From JACKAL01 sp964400355 (GTDB lineage: Bacteria > Bdellovibrionota > Bdellovibrionia > Bdellovibrionales > JAGQZY01), in NCBI GenBank assembly GCA_964400355.1, contig CAYNTO010000025.1, positions 1-42,678 on the forward strand: a DNA stretch of 42,678 bases, in the 5' to 3' direction. The notes beneath the pieces are model-generated. The model was not told the DNA's origin, did no database searches, and saw only the letters and a list, made by a program, of their open reading frames with translations. Shown in pieces: positions 25,941 to 34,111 of this stretch; position 1 is the first letter of the stretch; every line of letters begins with the position of its first letter. The position numbers and the translations under genes are program-made.

Positions 25941-26609
25941 TCACATTAAATACTTTTGTCGCCCGTCTGTCCATCTCTGATTTTGTAAAAATATTTCATT
26001 CTCACCAGCATTGGTCTTCGCTTGCTGAATGTACGAGCGCGTTGCATAGAATGGCAGTTTTGCCTCTAAACACAGGCCTAGAATACGATCCAAATCGCTC
26101 TCCAGGAACTTCTCAATCCCATCTTTAATAAAAAACACTTTCACCCGATGTTGCTCACCCTCGTGAGGCACGAACACGCAGCGCTTGAGCTGCAAATTCA
26201 ACATAGGAAAAAATTTATCCTGAATCGTAGAGAGTGATTTGCGCCATACGGAAACCATATTGGGCACCGAAATCATGTCCCCGCTTTGTAACGGAAAACG
26301 GATCGGCAGCTGGATTTGTTTTTCCTTGTCTTCAAGGATCATCACAAAGTGGTGGCCCTCAAAAACAATGCCCTTTGGAATGAGTTTTAACCATTCAAAG
26401 CCGCAAAAAGAATCCTCGTTTGCTGGAGCGGCGACATCGTCTTTTTTATTGCGCGAGCGTTTTACGGTGGGCTTGAGGGAATTGCTCTCCGTCACTTTTA
26501 ACACCGATGGCGGAGACGGTTTGGTTGAGGCCAAAGACTTTGAACTGGTGGCCGGTTTGTCTTGGGCTCCTGCCTTTGCGGCAGGCCGAATCTGCGATTT
26601 TTTAGACAA
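25941..26609 (-). CDS. BFN/DUF151-like (bifunctional nuclease family) protein
   Basis: 222 residues. The first 70 are low complexity (Lys, Ser, Pro, Ala). The rest fits a diverged BFN domain: LEDKEKQIQLPIRFP (cf. the LPIWIG motif) near 92-106, then RCVFVPHEGEQHRVKVFFI, then LESDLDRILGLCLEAKLPFYATRSYI, matching the 'DAIALALR-P-I-Y-V' end of that family. In other delta-type proteobacteria BFN genes stand next to miaB, as here, where the two overlap by 8 bases. Biochemical role of bacterial BFN proteins is uncertain; key motifs are degenerate here, so nuclease activity is not assumed. Confidence 0.65.
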   Translation of the reverse strand: MSKKSQIRPAAKAGAQDKPATSSKSLASTKPSPPSVLKVTESNSLKPTVKRSRNKKDDVAAPANEDSFCGFEWLKLIPKGIVFEGHHFVMILEDKEKQIQLPIRFPLQSGDMISVPNMVSVWRKSLSTIQDKFFPMLNLQLKRCVFVPHEGEQHRVKVFFIKDGIEKFLESDLDRILGLCLEAKLPFYATRSYIQQAKTNAGENEIFLQNQRWTDGRQKYLM

Positions 26610-27915
26610 GTTCGGCCTCCATCAATGACGGACGAGCTTTAGTGACTCGCACCGTGTACAGCTCACCCTTCACCGCATCGGGTTTGTGAAAATGCACCGG
26701 GCGATTATTAGAAATGCGCCCGCGCGCATAGCCCGTATCGTTGATTTCTTCGACCAACACTTGATAGGTTTGATCGAGACTCTCTTGCGCTTTCTTTAGT
26801 GAAATGGGGCGCTGAAGAGCGAACAAACGCTCTAAACGACCGGATTTCTCCTCATCGGAGAGCTGATCCGGCCAGCGTGCGGCCTTGGTGAAGGGGCGCG
26901 GACTGTACTTGAACGCGTAAATGTTGTCGTAACCCACCTGTTCTACCAAACTCAACGTATCCTGAAACTGCTCTTCTGTTTCACCGGGGAAACCCACGAT
27001 AATGTCGGTTGAGAGTGCTACACCAGGAATGGCTTTTCGGATCATGTCTACTTTTTGTAAGTACTCTTCTCGCGTGTAACCACGGTTCATGCGCTCAAGC
27101 ACGGCGGAGTTTCCCGATTGCACTGGAAGGTGAATGTAATCGCAAATTTTTTCGCGGTACTGCTGACTAATGTCGACAAGCTCCTGATTGAAATCTTTAG
27201 GATGAGAGGTGGTGTAGCGGATGCGTTTGATATTCGTTTCGGTTGCCAAAGTTTTTAAAAGCTGACCGAAATCCGCACCGCAATCGGAGGTGTAGGAGTT
27301 GACGTTTTGCCCGAGGAGTGTCACCTCACCCACTCCGCGTGCCACAAGGGAATTGATATCTTTAACCAATTCCGCCATAGGGCGCGAACGCTCACGACCG
27401 CGCGTGTAGGGCACCACACAAAAGGTGCAAAAATTGTCGCAGCCCTTGGTGATGTTCACAAACGTGGAGATGCCGGGATTGCGAACGAGAGTTTCGATTT
27501 GATAAGGTTTGGTGTATTCAAACCGCGCCGAAATGAGTTTTTCATCGGTCATCGCCACGTCGGCGACCAGCTGTGGGAGCGTATCGATGTTGTCGGTTCC
27601 GAAAACGAAATCCAACAGCGGTATGTCCTCGACCAGATTCTTTTTTTCCTGCTGAGCCACACACCCTCCCACACCGATACGCAGGCGCGGGTTTTTCTTT
27701 TTGAGATCGCGGTAGCGGCCAACTTCGGAGGACACCTTGTGCACCGGCTTCTCGCGCACACTGCAGGAGTTGATGATGATCAGATCCGCCTGATCGGGCG
27801 TGGTCACGGGCGTGTAATTGGACATCTCTAAAAGCGAATACATCCGTTCGGTGTCATTGACGTTCATCTGACAGCCGTAGGTGGAAATGTAGACGCCTTT
27901 TTGTGTGTTTTCCAT
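26602..27915 (-). CDS. miaB: tRNA-2-methylthio-N6-dimethylallyladenosine synthase
   Basis: 437 residues, complete. A radical-SAM methylthiotransferase adding the methylthio group to i6A37 of tRNAs. N-terminal UPF0004 domain with cluster cysteines C15 (YGCQMN), C51 (NSCSVREK) and C85 (GGCVAQ); radical-SAM cluster C159/C163/C166 in GCDNFCTFCVVPYTRGRERSR; TRAM domain at the C-terminus (about 375-437). It heads the long minus-strand block ending at 16912. A sigma70-like promoter lies upstream (27979-28007). Confidence 0.97.
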   Translation of the reverse strand: MENTQKGVYISTYGCQMNVNDTERMYSLLEMSNYTPVTTPDQADLIIINSCSVREKPVHKVSSEVGRYRDLKKKNPRLRIGVGGCVAQQEKKNLVEDIPLLDFVFGTDNIDTLPQLVADVAMTDEKLISARFEYTKPYQIETLVRNPGISTFVNITKGCDNFCTFCVVPYTRGRERSRPMAELVKDINSLVARGVGEVTLLGQNVNSYTSDCGADFGQLLKTLATETNIKRIRYTTSHPKDFNQELVDISQQYREKICDYIHLPVQSGNSAVLERMNRGYTREEYLQKVDMIRKAIPGVALSTDIIVGFPGETEEQFQDTLSLVEQVGYDNIYAFKYSPRPFTKAARWPDQLSDEEKSGRLERLFALQRPISLKKAQESLDQTYQVLVEEINDTGYARGRISNNRPVHFHKPDAVKGELYTVRVTKARPSLMEAELV

Positions 27916-27978
27916 ACCGATGGGACCTCTAAAAACTCTAGGAATTTAAACAACTTCTGGAACAACCTGTAGACCCTG

Positions 27979-28007
27979 CCTATAGGATAGGACAAAAATC
28001 GTGACAA
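27979..28007 (-). promoter_or_regulatory. Putative sigma70 promoter of miaB
   Basis: On the minus strand TTGTCA (28007-28002) and TATAGG (27984-27979) are 17 bases apart, about 64 bases before the miaB start. It abuts the divergent promoter of the gene at 28070, whose -35 begins at 28009. Confidence 0.5.
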
Positions 28008-28008
28008 A

Positions 28009-28037
28009 TTGTGCCAAATAAACTATCCACTTATAGC
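28009..28037 (+). promoter_or_regulatory. Putative sigma70 promoter of the unknown gene at 28070
   Basis: TTGTGC (28009-28014) and TATAGC (28032-28037) are 17 bases apart, about 33 bases before the ATG. It is divergent from and adjacent to the miaB promoter. Confidence 0.5.
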
Positions 28038-28069
28038 AATTGATCTTTCAATGTCAATCCGAGGTAAGT

Positions 28070-28669
28070 ATGGATACTCGATTAAAATCGTCAACCAAGT
28101 GGACCCCCTTTCCAGATGAGCTCACCGCTCAAATCGTGACCGTCATGAACGAATCCTTTGCGGATTACGACATCGGCGGAAAGTTTGTTGTGGAAGGCGC
28201 CATCTACCCGGAAGAGATCATACTTCGCATTGGTCTCAACAAACCTAACCAATTGCGTCAGGATAACCTGGAAGCGTCGGTGGATTACATCGCCGGTAGC
28301 GATGACAAAGCGATCGAAAAAATTCATCTCTTGGTCGATTTTTTGGGCCAAGCCTGGGAAACGTTTTTAGAGGATGAGCCGGATGTGACTGAGCTCACTC
28401 AAGTGTGGAAGGAAGAGCGCTTTGAAAAACAAGTCGTGTTCACCCGCTACACGTCGGTGAATAGCGATCTCGAAAAACAAGCGGATGAATTGCTGGCGCA
28501 GTTTGAAAAAAAGTTGGTTCATGAAGTTAAAGACGTTGAAGACGGTGATGTGTATATGAGTGCAGAGACATCCGTCGAAGAGAGCGAACTGAATTCCGAA
28601 CTGGAGTTTCAAGCAAACCTCAGCCATCACGCCGAGCATGTGTGCGACGATCCGTCGCACATGCACTAA
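28070..28669 (+). CDS. Conserved-looking cytosolic protein of unknown function
   Basis: 199 residues from ATG 28070, preceded by GAGG; an in-frame ATG ten codons upstream has no such site and overlaps the promoter. The protein is acidic with no signal peptide or membrane span. Residues 1-110 look globular (alpha/beta; PFPDELTAQIVTVMNESFADYDIGGKFVVEGAIYPEEIILRIG as scattered motifs of hydrophobic strands), and residues 100-125 form helix. The C-terminal tail (165-199) is Glu/Ser/His-rich, ending with a His-Cys-His cluster (S-H-H-A-E-H-V-C-D-D-P-S-H-M-H), possibly metal binding. No family recognised. Confidence 0.72.
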   Translation: MDTRLKSSTKWTPFPDELTAQIVTVMNESFADYDIGGKFVVEGAIYPEEIILRIGLNKPNQLRQDNLEASVDYIAGSDDKAIEKIHLLVDFLGQAWETFLEDEPDVTELTQVWKEERFEKQVVFTRYTSVNSDLEKQADELLAQFEKKLVHEVKDVEDGDVYMSAETSVEESELNSELEFQANLSHHAEHVCDDPSHMH

Positions 28670-28671
28670 TT

Positions 28672-28698
28672 AAAAAACGCGCGCACCGGTGTGCGCGC
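28672..28698 (-). terminator. Rho-independent terminator of the OMP gene at 28706
   Basis: A GC-rich stem (arms gcgcgcac / gtgcgcgc, about 28679-28698) lies just past the stop of the outer-membrane gene and is followed on the minus strand by TTTTTT (28672-28677). It also sits immediately after the convergent unknown gene. Confidence 0.85.
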
Positions 28699-28705
28699 TG
28701 ACTCT

Positions 28706-29278
28706 TTAGAACAACAGTACGAAGTTCGCACCGTACGTCATGAAATCCACGACTTTCGATTGCGAACCACCATCTGTGCCCGCAAGATCCGTGAATCCTC
28801 GCTCCACATAAAGATCGAAGCCTACGCCGTCGAACATGAAGTTCGCGCCGACTTGACCCAAGATGATCATGCTTTCTGTATCATCCCAATCCGCCTCGCC
28901 ACCCGGACTGGCTTCTGCTTTTTTGTCCATATTAAAGCCGACTACAGGTCCGGCATATAGCCCCACCATATCGTTGAGTTGAAATTGGAAAAGCAATGGC
29001 ACGTCAATATAGGAAAACTTCAGTTTTAGCTCCGAACCGCCAGCCCCTTCGAAAGAAGTGGTGCGGGTCGTGTAGGTTAGGCCCGTGCGCAAGTAAACAC
29101 TGTCGGTAAGATCAATCAATCCAACCAGCCCCAGGCGATAGTTCAATTCGGACTGAGCATCGCCAGCCTCTGGATCAAATTCAGATTGAGCATTATGAAC
29201 ACCCGCTTGCAAACCAAATGTTTGCGCCTGTGCCTGCGCCATAAATAACGACATAACAATAAATAATACTTTTTTCAT
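28706..29278 (-). CDS. Outer-membrane beta-barrel protein
   Basis: 190 residues with signal peptide cleaved at AQA-QTF (about residue 19). The mature part has alternating strands typical of an eight-stranded OMP_b-brl/OmpW-like barrel (FGLQAGVHN, LNYRLGLVGLIDL, YLRTGLTYTT, LKFSYIDVPLLFQFQL, GLYAGPVVGFNMD) and ends in N-F-V-L-L-F with the aromatic C-terminus. The A-A-A-G-G-A-G ribosome site precedes the ATG. It is monocistronic: its own terminator is downstream and an inverted repeat lies in its leader. Role unknown. Confidence 0.82.
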   Translation of the reverse strand: MKKVLFIVMSLFMAQAQAQTFGLQAGVHNAQSEFDPEAGDAQSELNYRLGLVGLIDLTDSVYLRTGLTYTTRTTSFEGAGGSELKLKFSYIDVPLLFQFQLNDMVGLYAGPVVGFNMDKKAEASPGGEADWDDTESMIILGQVGANFMFDGVGFDLYVERGFTDLAGTDGGSQSKVVDFMTYGANFVLLF

Positions 29279-29292
29279 TTGGGACTCCTTTT

Positions 29293-29326
29293 ACAAACGC
29301 AGAGTTAGTTTTTGGAATGCGTTTGT
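29293..29326. promoter_or_regulatory. Inverted repeat in the leader of the OMP gene
   Basis: Perfect 9-bp arms acaaacgca (29293-29301) and tgcgtttgt (29318-29326) are separated by 16 bases, directly upstream of the ribosome site of the barrel gene. It may be a 5'-UTR stem-loop or a two-half-site operator. Confidence 0.45.
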
Positions 29327-29462
29327 TTCTCCTATTACGACGGAGACGCACTCCAAAATCAAGTGAAGAGAAGTTCACAAACTACTAAAAAAAGACCTGT
29401 CCACAAAATCCCACATTCGAGTTTTTGCGCACAAATGAGGATGATTTTTAAATCGCATTAAA

Positions 29463-29489
29463 CTGTGGCCACCTGAACGGTGGCCCGAC
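29463..29489 (-). terminator. Probable terminator of the Glt-like operon
   Basis: A stem with arms ggccacc (29467-29473) and ggtggcc (29479-29485) and a 5-base loop lies 24 bases after the stop of the VWA lipoprotein gene. Only a short T-run (29460s) follows on the minus strand, so it is moderately convincing. Confidence 0.55.
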
Positions 29490-29509
29490 TCGTGCTTTTT
29501 AGCAACAGC

Positions 29510-30538
29510 CTACTCTTCGGGAGCAGCCGGCGTTTGTGCCGGAAATTTAATCGCTTCGAAATCCACTTGGGGAAACGAATTGTCGGGGAACACATCCCAA
29601 TCAATGTTCGGCCCAAATTCAATGGCGTTCATTACTGGATTGTAGGCCCAGCCGTGATCATGGTGCTGCGGCACTTCGACGGCACCGATCATCACTTTGA
29701 TTGTGCCCTGCTTAGGTACTTTTTTGAGATACATGGTCGTCGCACGTTTGGCGATCACGCGACCGATATCTGCGAGCTTTTGACCAAAATCAGGATCGCA
29801 GAGACTAAATGTGGTTGCGTTGGTGAGACGGAAAAATTCTGGAAGCTCATCCGTATTGGTGATCTCCCACGACTCCCCCGAACACACATTGGCTTCACTG
29901 TCGGGAATGTAGGCCGCGCCAATGAAAACCTTGTTCATATTGCCTTTGAGAGACAATAAAAAATTGTACGTGTCCTGCACGTCGTTCTGTGTGGACTGAT
30001 CGTCCGTATCGGTTACAAAAATCACAGCGAGGTAGGAGTCTGGTCGCGAAAATCCCAAATTCCAACCTGAAGTGAGTGGCTCGCTCAGTGCTAATACCAT
30101 GGGATCAAAGAATGCCTCCGTGGCATCGCCCCCCGTGCCCACAATCATGTTGGCCGCGAGCTTGGCAATACCATCCTGCGTGGTGCGATCCACATAGCGC
30201 GGGCTTCCCACAAGCTTACCGCCGGCGTTGGAATAGAAGGAATACATAGAGCTGTTGATAACGCCCACGTGGTAATCTAAAAATTTAGCGCGCACGATGG
30301 CATCGGCAAAGACGCCGGCGTTGGCGGCCAGATTGTCCTGGTGAGTGCCCATACTGCCCGAGTCATCGATCACAAACAAAATATCCAGCCGCTGACGAAA
30401 GGAATCCTTGGTAATATCGGCAATTTCTGTTTTTTGCTCCGGCGAATCCACTACCAGTGGTAATAGCTTTGGAGATGTGTCGGAGCTGGAACATCCAGCA
30501 ACAGCGGCGAATGCAAATAGTAAAATCCAATGTTTCAC
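29510..30538 (-). CDS. VWA-domain lipoprotein, last gene of the Glt-like operon
   Basis: 342 residues from a GTG at 30538, chosen because AAAGGGGA precedes it and it gives a good lipoprotein signal (Cys16 in VAGCSSS). The von Willebrand A domain begins at residue 52 (LDILFVIDDSGSMG), with the MIDAS motif D58-x-S60-x-S62. A later Thr in GTGGDATEAFF and an Asp in FVTDTDDQS complete the metal site. A C-terminal 100 residues after the VWA domain are of unknown fold. VWA domains bind ligands through a metal, so it could be a surface adhesin or a structural anchor. It follows the helical repeat gene by 37 bases. Confidence 0.82.
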   Translation of the reverse strand: MKHWILLFAFAAVAGCSSSDTSPKLLPLVVDSPEQKTEIADITKDSFRQRLDILFVIDDSGSMGTHQDNLAANAGVFADAIVRAKFLDYHVGVINSSMYSFYSNAGGKLVGSPRYVDRTTQDGIAKLAANMIVGTGGDATEAFFDPMVLALSEPLTSGWNLGFSRPDSYLAVIFVTDTDDQSTQNDVQDTYNFLLSLKGNMNKVFIGAAYIPDSEANVCSGESWEITNTDELPEFFRLTNATTFSLCDPDFGQKLADIGRVIAKRATTMYLKKVPKQGTIKVMIGAVEVPQHHDHGWAYNPVMNAIEFGPNIDWDVFPDNSFPQVDFEAIKFPAQTPAAPEE

Positions 30539-30575
30539 AATTGTCCCCTTTAAGCTCCCTCGCAGGAGCTGTTCA

Positions 30576-32192
30576 CTAACGTTTAACGGCCTGACAGCCT
30601 TTGACCACATCTACTTTTAAATTGGCCACCTCATCAAACCACATCTGCCCACCCTCGTAAGGAAAGGTGATCTGGTCGCGAGCATCGGCAACTGTGGTGC
30701 CTTTTTTCTCAATCACTTTAGAATTCTTGGTGGCATCGGTGACCTTTGCAACCGACAGGGCCTGCTGAAGCACTTCGGCTTCGACGATATGAAGCTTTTG
30801 CAGCAAACGCTTTACGTCGCTCACCTCTTCGCTGGCCAGAGCCTTAATCCGCCCCAGCACGGCATTGTTTGCCGACATCACGCGGGAGTCGATCAAGTTC
30901 TTAAGCTCCTCCACCTCACCCTGAAAGCCCACTTTGGATGTGCCCAGAGCCAAGCTTTTGCCAGAAATTTCTTTTGCGATAGCCGCCTCTTTTTCGAGAG
31001 CCGCCTGCACGCGAATATGTTGATAGAGAGATTCATCACGCGTGACCGGTCGAGGAAGTTTCGCGGCAAGGCCACCCAGCTCGATCTGCTTGTGGTGACG
31101 CACTTTCATTTTCGCAATGAACTCTTTAACCGCCGGAGTGTTGGCATTCTCACTCACCGCCAGCATTTCTTTGGTGCGCCCCTGATAGCGCTCTTTAAAC
31201 AGATTTAAAGTTTTAAGAACTCCTGGGTAATCACAAACTTTCAGTTGCGCAAGGGAGCGCAGGAATACAGTTTCAGGCCCCACCATGTTTTTAAATTCTG
31301 GAATCACCAAACTTTCGGTGATGGCGAGAGCATTTTGAGGCTCACCTTTACGGATATAACTCCATGCGATTTCCTCTTGCGACTCAAGCCAGTAGTCCGA
31401 ACTCTTAGGCACCTTTTTGTAGTACTTGATCGCAGCATCCATGTAGCCACTTTCAAACAACATGCGCGCTGCCGTCATATCCATAAGATCCTGCTGCACA
31501 GGACTCACTTTGGAGGTCATCAAATTTTGCAACAATTTTGCAGCCGTTCCATTGTCGCCGCTCATGGCGAGGGCCAGAATCAATTGCCATTGAATCGCCG
31601 CGCGATCGCGCGTGTCGGGAGCGGACATCTTAATAACGTTCTTAAGCTCTTCCACTTCTTTCGCCGTAAATACTTTACGGGCCTTCACTTGCACCTCTAC
31701 CGAAGGACTAAAAACACTGGTCCACTTGGGAGCCCACTGAATGCGTGCGAGTCTCCAGATTTCGCTGTTATCGGGTAGCAGGGCTCTGAGCGTGTCGGCC
31801 ATCACTGGCGCCATCGTGGCATTTTTGGCGTCCGAGAATAAGTTCTCCACCGCCAACACCGGCATGTTGTTCTTTAAAAATAAGTACGACAACAAAGCTT
31901 GGCCATTGGGCGTGCGATGCGCATTTGATTTTCCAAACGCCTCAAAATACTGGAGAAGCGCTTTGTCGTTTTCGTTTTTAGCGAGCAGATCAAAAAAGAT
32001 ATTTTGCTCCGCAGTTGTTTTTCCGAACAATGCTTTTAACGGTGAAACGTTTGCTCCCTTAAGGACATCTTCCACCACGCCGTTTTCTTTTTTATCTTTT
32101 GCATCACCAAGAATAGAGAGCACGTCGTCATCGGCGTGCGCACTCACGGCGAACAGGCCGAAAAGAACAGTGAGTGTGATTTTTTTTATCAT
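30576..32192 (-). CDS. Exported helical-repeat (TPR-like) protein of the Glt-like operon
   Basis: 538 residues from ATG 32192, with signal peptide MIKKITLTVLFGLFAVSAHA. The ATG overlaps the TGA of the barrel gene (ATGA). Most of the mature protein (40-420) consists of paired helices typical of TPR/Sel1-like arrays (for example ILALAMSGDNGTAAKLLQNLM, AIKYYKKVPKSSDYW, EEIAWSYIRKGEPQNALAI). The C-terminus (430-538) is coiled and charged. It is likely a periplasmic scaffold analogous to the TPR proteins of the Agl-Glt machine (GltD/GltE-type), but one-to-one orthology cannot be shown from sequence alone. Confidence 0.78.
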   Translation of the reverse strand: MIKKITLTVLFGLFAVSAHADDDVLSILGDAKDKKENGVVEDVLKGANVSPLKALFGKTTAEQNIFFDLLAKNENDKALLQYFEAFGKSNAHRTPNGQALLSYLFLKNNMPVLAVENLFSDAKNATMAPVMADTLRALLPDNSEIWRLARIQWAPKWTSVFSPSVEVQVKARKVFTAKEVEELKNVIKMSAPDTRDRAAIQWQLILALAMSGDNGTAAKLLQNLMTSKVSPVQQDLMDMTAARMLFESGYMDAAIKYYKKVPKSSDYWLESQEEIAWSYIRKGEPQNALAITESLVIPEFKNMVGPETVFLRSLAQLKVCDYPGVLKTLNLFKERYQGRTKEMLAVSENANTPAVKEFIAKMKVRHHKQIELGGLAAKLPRPVTRDESLYQHIRVQAALEKEAAIAKEISGKSLALGTSKVGFQGEVEELKNLIDSRVMSANNAVLGRIKALASEEVSDVKRLLQKLHIVEAEVLQQALSVAKVTDATKNSKVIEKKGTTVADARDQITFPYEGGQMWFDEVANLKVDVVKGCQAVKR

Positions 32193-32875
32193 AGTAGGTA
32201 CCCGACTTGTAAGCTGATCACGGTGTTTTCGATATCGGCAGCGCCGGTATAGCGCTGAGCCTCGTAGGTTTGGTAGCGCGCTTCTGCGCGCGTGGTGAGA
32301 TGCTGACTCCACCACAAGCCTATGCCGCCGCCCGCTGTGTACACTGGGGTTCCACCACTTTCGAGAGTGATGGTGCCGCCACCTAGAAATCCGTAGATAT
32401 CAAAATGGGTGATGTTTCCGAAAATATTCATTTTACCGTAGAACGGGTAAAAATTAAGTAGACCCATTATGTTCGACTTTGGATAGTCGATGGAGGGAAC
32501 TTGAGAGCCGACGCCAGTAGGGTCGTTGATCAGGTAGCTTCCCTCTTTGCTGAGCTCATTGGTAAAATAAGTGTACTTGGCCCCTACGCTCCAGCGCGGA
32601 GTGATGTGATAGTGAAGATTGATTCCGTACCCGTAAGTGTCGGCGTAGCTATCTCCACCCAAATACGAAGCCGCCTCGAACGCTGTCTCTAAACGATTTC
32701 TGCGTTCGACATTGCGCTTTTGCACAACCGTCACCTCCATCTCGGGATGCAACGCTTTGGCTTTGTCGAAGAGTTCTTTATTGTCGCCAAGTCCATCGAA
32801 GTCTTCCATCACATCTGCCGCTGCAGGCGCTGCAAAACCTAGGACTAAAATCAAAGTTAAAATATTATGTTTCAT
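32189..32875 (-). CDS. Outer-membrane beta-barrel protein of the Glt-like operon
   Basis: 228 residues with signal peptide ending PAAA-D (about residue 21). A helical N-terminal segment (25-60, rich in Glu/Lys, N-V-E-R-R-N-R-L) precedes a beta-barrel of about 160 residues with Tyr/Gly strands (YGYGINLHYHITPRWSVGAKYTYF, GFLGGGTITLESGGTPVYTAGGGIGLWWSQHLTTRAEARYQTYEAQ in pieces), ending in Q-V-G-Y-L-L. Myxococcus Glt machines also include outer-membrane barrels such as GltA, GltB and GltH, so this is a good candidate outer-membrane part of the complex. It overlaps the downstream gene by four bases. Confidence 0.8.
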   Translation of the reverse strand: MKHNILTLILVLGFAAPAAADVMEDFDGLGDNKELFDKAKALHPEMEVTVVQKRNVERRNRLETAFEAASYLGGDSYADTYGYGINLHYHITPRWSVGAKYTYFTNELSKEGSYLINDPTGVGSQVPSIDYPKSNIMGLLNFYPFYGKMNIFGNITHFDIYGFLGGGTITLESGGTPVYTAGGGIGLWWSQHLTTRAEARYQTYEAQRYTGAADIENTVISLQVGYLL

Positions 32876-32893
32876 GCTGTCCTCTTCCTTTAA

Positions 32894-34096
32894 TTACGGA
32901 ACCAATGTGATTTTGCCAGAAAACGCGACGGGTTTAGAATCCACATCACCCGTCACTGTGCTTTTGTTTTCGGATTTATAAAGTATTTGTTGTTCCTGAA
33001 AAGAAATGTCCGCAGGCACATTCCAATCGATGGAACAGGCGCTGAGAGTGTTTGCTTTTCCAGCTACGCCCACTTTGTTCACACACGAGCACTGTGGAGC
33101 ACCAGGTAGAGTTCCACATTGAGTTGTGAATGAGGTTGTTAGCGCGCCTTCGCCTTTAGGATCAAGAATCGTAAAATCGAAGTGATTTTTCTGGCCGATC
33201 TTAAATTGAACGGCTTCCAACCAAGATGTGGCCGGAGCCATGACCGCTGTCCAAACATTGTAGGATACGGATTTGGCGACAGATTTTTTATCGGCAGCGC
33301 TCACCACGGCCAAAGCGAGCTGCGCTGTGTTCTTACTATTGGTGATTTCCACGTCTTTAAGATCGATCGTCACTGTAAACTTCCACAATGTGGGATCTGC
33401 CGGATCTTGCGTTGGCACTCCCCACTTGAGATAAGGTGCCCCGTTTTTATCGGTGTAACTGGACATCACGAGCAGATCGGGCATTGTGTTTGGAGTGGCA
33501 TCCACATCTCTGGCAATGACCGTGAACGTCGACGTCTTGCCTTCTTTAACAGCCCCCGCCACAGGAGAGATAGATAGAATCTCAGGAATCGCGAAGTTTT
33601 CCTTGTAAATGAACACCTGGAATTTTTTAATGTACACGTATTCATTGGCCAGATTGGTTGTGTAGACCTTCGCCTCCAGTTGGTATGTCACTACGTCGTT
33701 GAGCACTTGGCCTTTTGGTGGCGCCCATTTAAATGTAGCGGAAGCTGTAGTTCCCAGTGTCGCGTCGCCAGGGGTGACCTCCGACGAGGAGTTTTTAAAC
33801 TGGTCGAGGTTGACGACTTCGAGCGCGTATTGAACGTTGTTAAAGCTGCTGCTGGCGCGAATCTCGATCTCTTGCTCAACGCCCTCGCGGAAGACAAAGT
33901 AGTCGCCACCTTCGGGGCTAAAAATACGCAATACGTCTTGAGCGAGGGGCTTTTCTTCCGGTGGTTTTGGCTTACCCGGAGGTTGCCCCGCCTGCACTTC
34001 CGGAGATTCATCGTCGAGAGGATCTTGACTGGTTCCACCGCACGCAGTGAGCGTGAGTAGGATAACTGCTTTTGTGAGTACTAAATACCATTTCAT
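32894..34096 (-). CDS. Large lipoprotein of the Glt-like operon
   Basis: 400 residues; lipobox L-T-A-C-G (Cys19), then a Pro/Lys/Glu linker (25-55), then about 330 residues of beta-rich sequence that resembles two or three Ig/cadherin-like sandwich domains (FREGVEQEIEIRASSS, YQLEAKVYTTNLANEYVYIKKFQVFIY, STFTVIARDVDATP). Five cysteines near the C-terminus (C333-C358 region: TQCGTLPGAPQCSCVNK and SACSIDW) suggest disulfides. No named family recognised. Placement between the TonB-like and barrel genes suggests an outer-membrane part of the same complex. Confidence 0.75.
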   Translation of the reverse strand: MKWYLVLTKAVILLTLTACGGTSQDPLDDESPEVQAGQPPGKPKPPEEKPLAQDVLRIFSPEGGDYFVFREGVEQEIEIRASSSFNNVQYALEVVNLDQFKNSSSEVTPGDATLGTTASATFKWAPPKGQVLNDVVTYQLEAKVYTTNLANEYVYIKKFQVFIYKENFAIPEILSISPVAGAVKEGKTSTFTVIARDVDATPNTMPDLLVMSSYTDKNGAPYLKWGVPTQDPADPTLWKFTVTIDLKDVEITNSKNTAQLALAVVSAADKKSVAKSVSYNVWTAVMAPATSWLEAVQFKIGQKNHFDFTILDPKGEGALTTSFTTQCGTLPGAPQCSCVNKVGVAGKANTLSACSIDWNVPADISFQEQQILYKSENKSTVTGDVDSKPVAFSGKITLVP

Positions 34097-34111
34097 ATAT
34101 ATCCCCTGACT

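Noticed and set aside
28639..28663. Stem-loop gtgcgac/gtcgcac inside the 3' end of the gene at 28070
   Set aside because: Within coding sequence; the real terminator with T-run is just beyond and serves the opposite strand.
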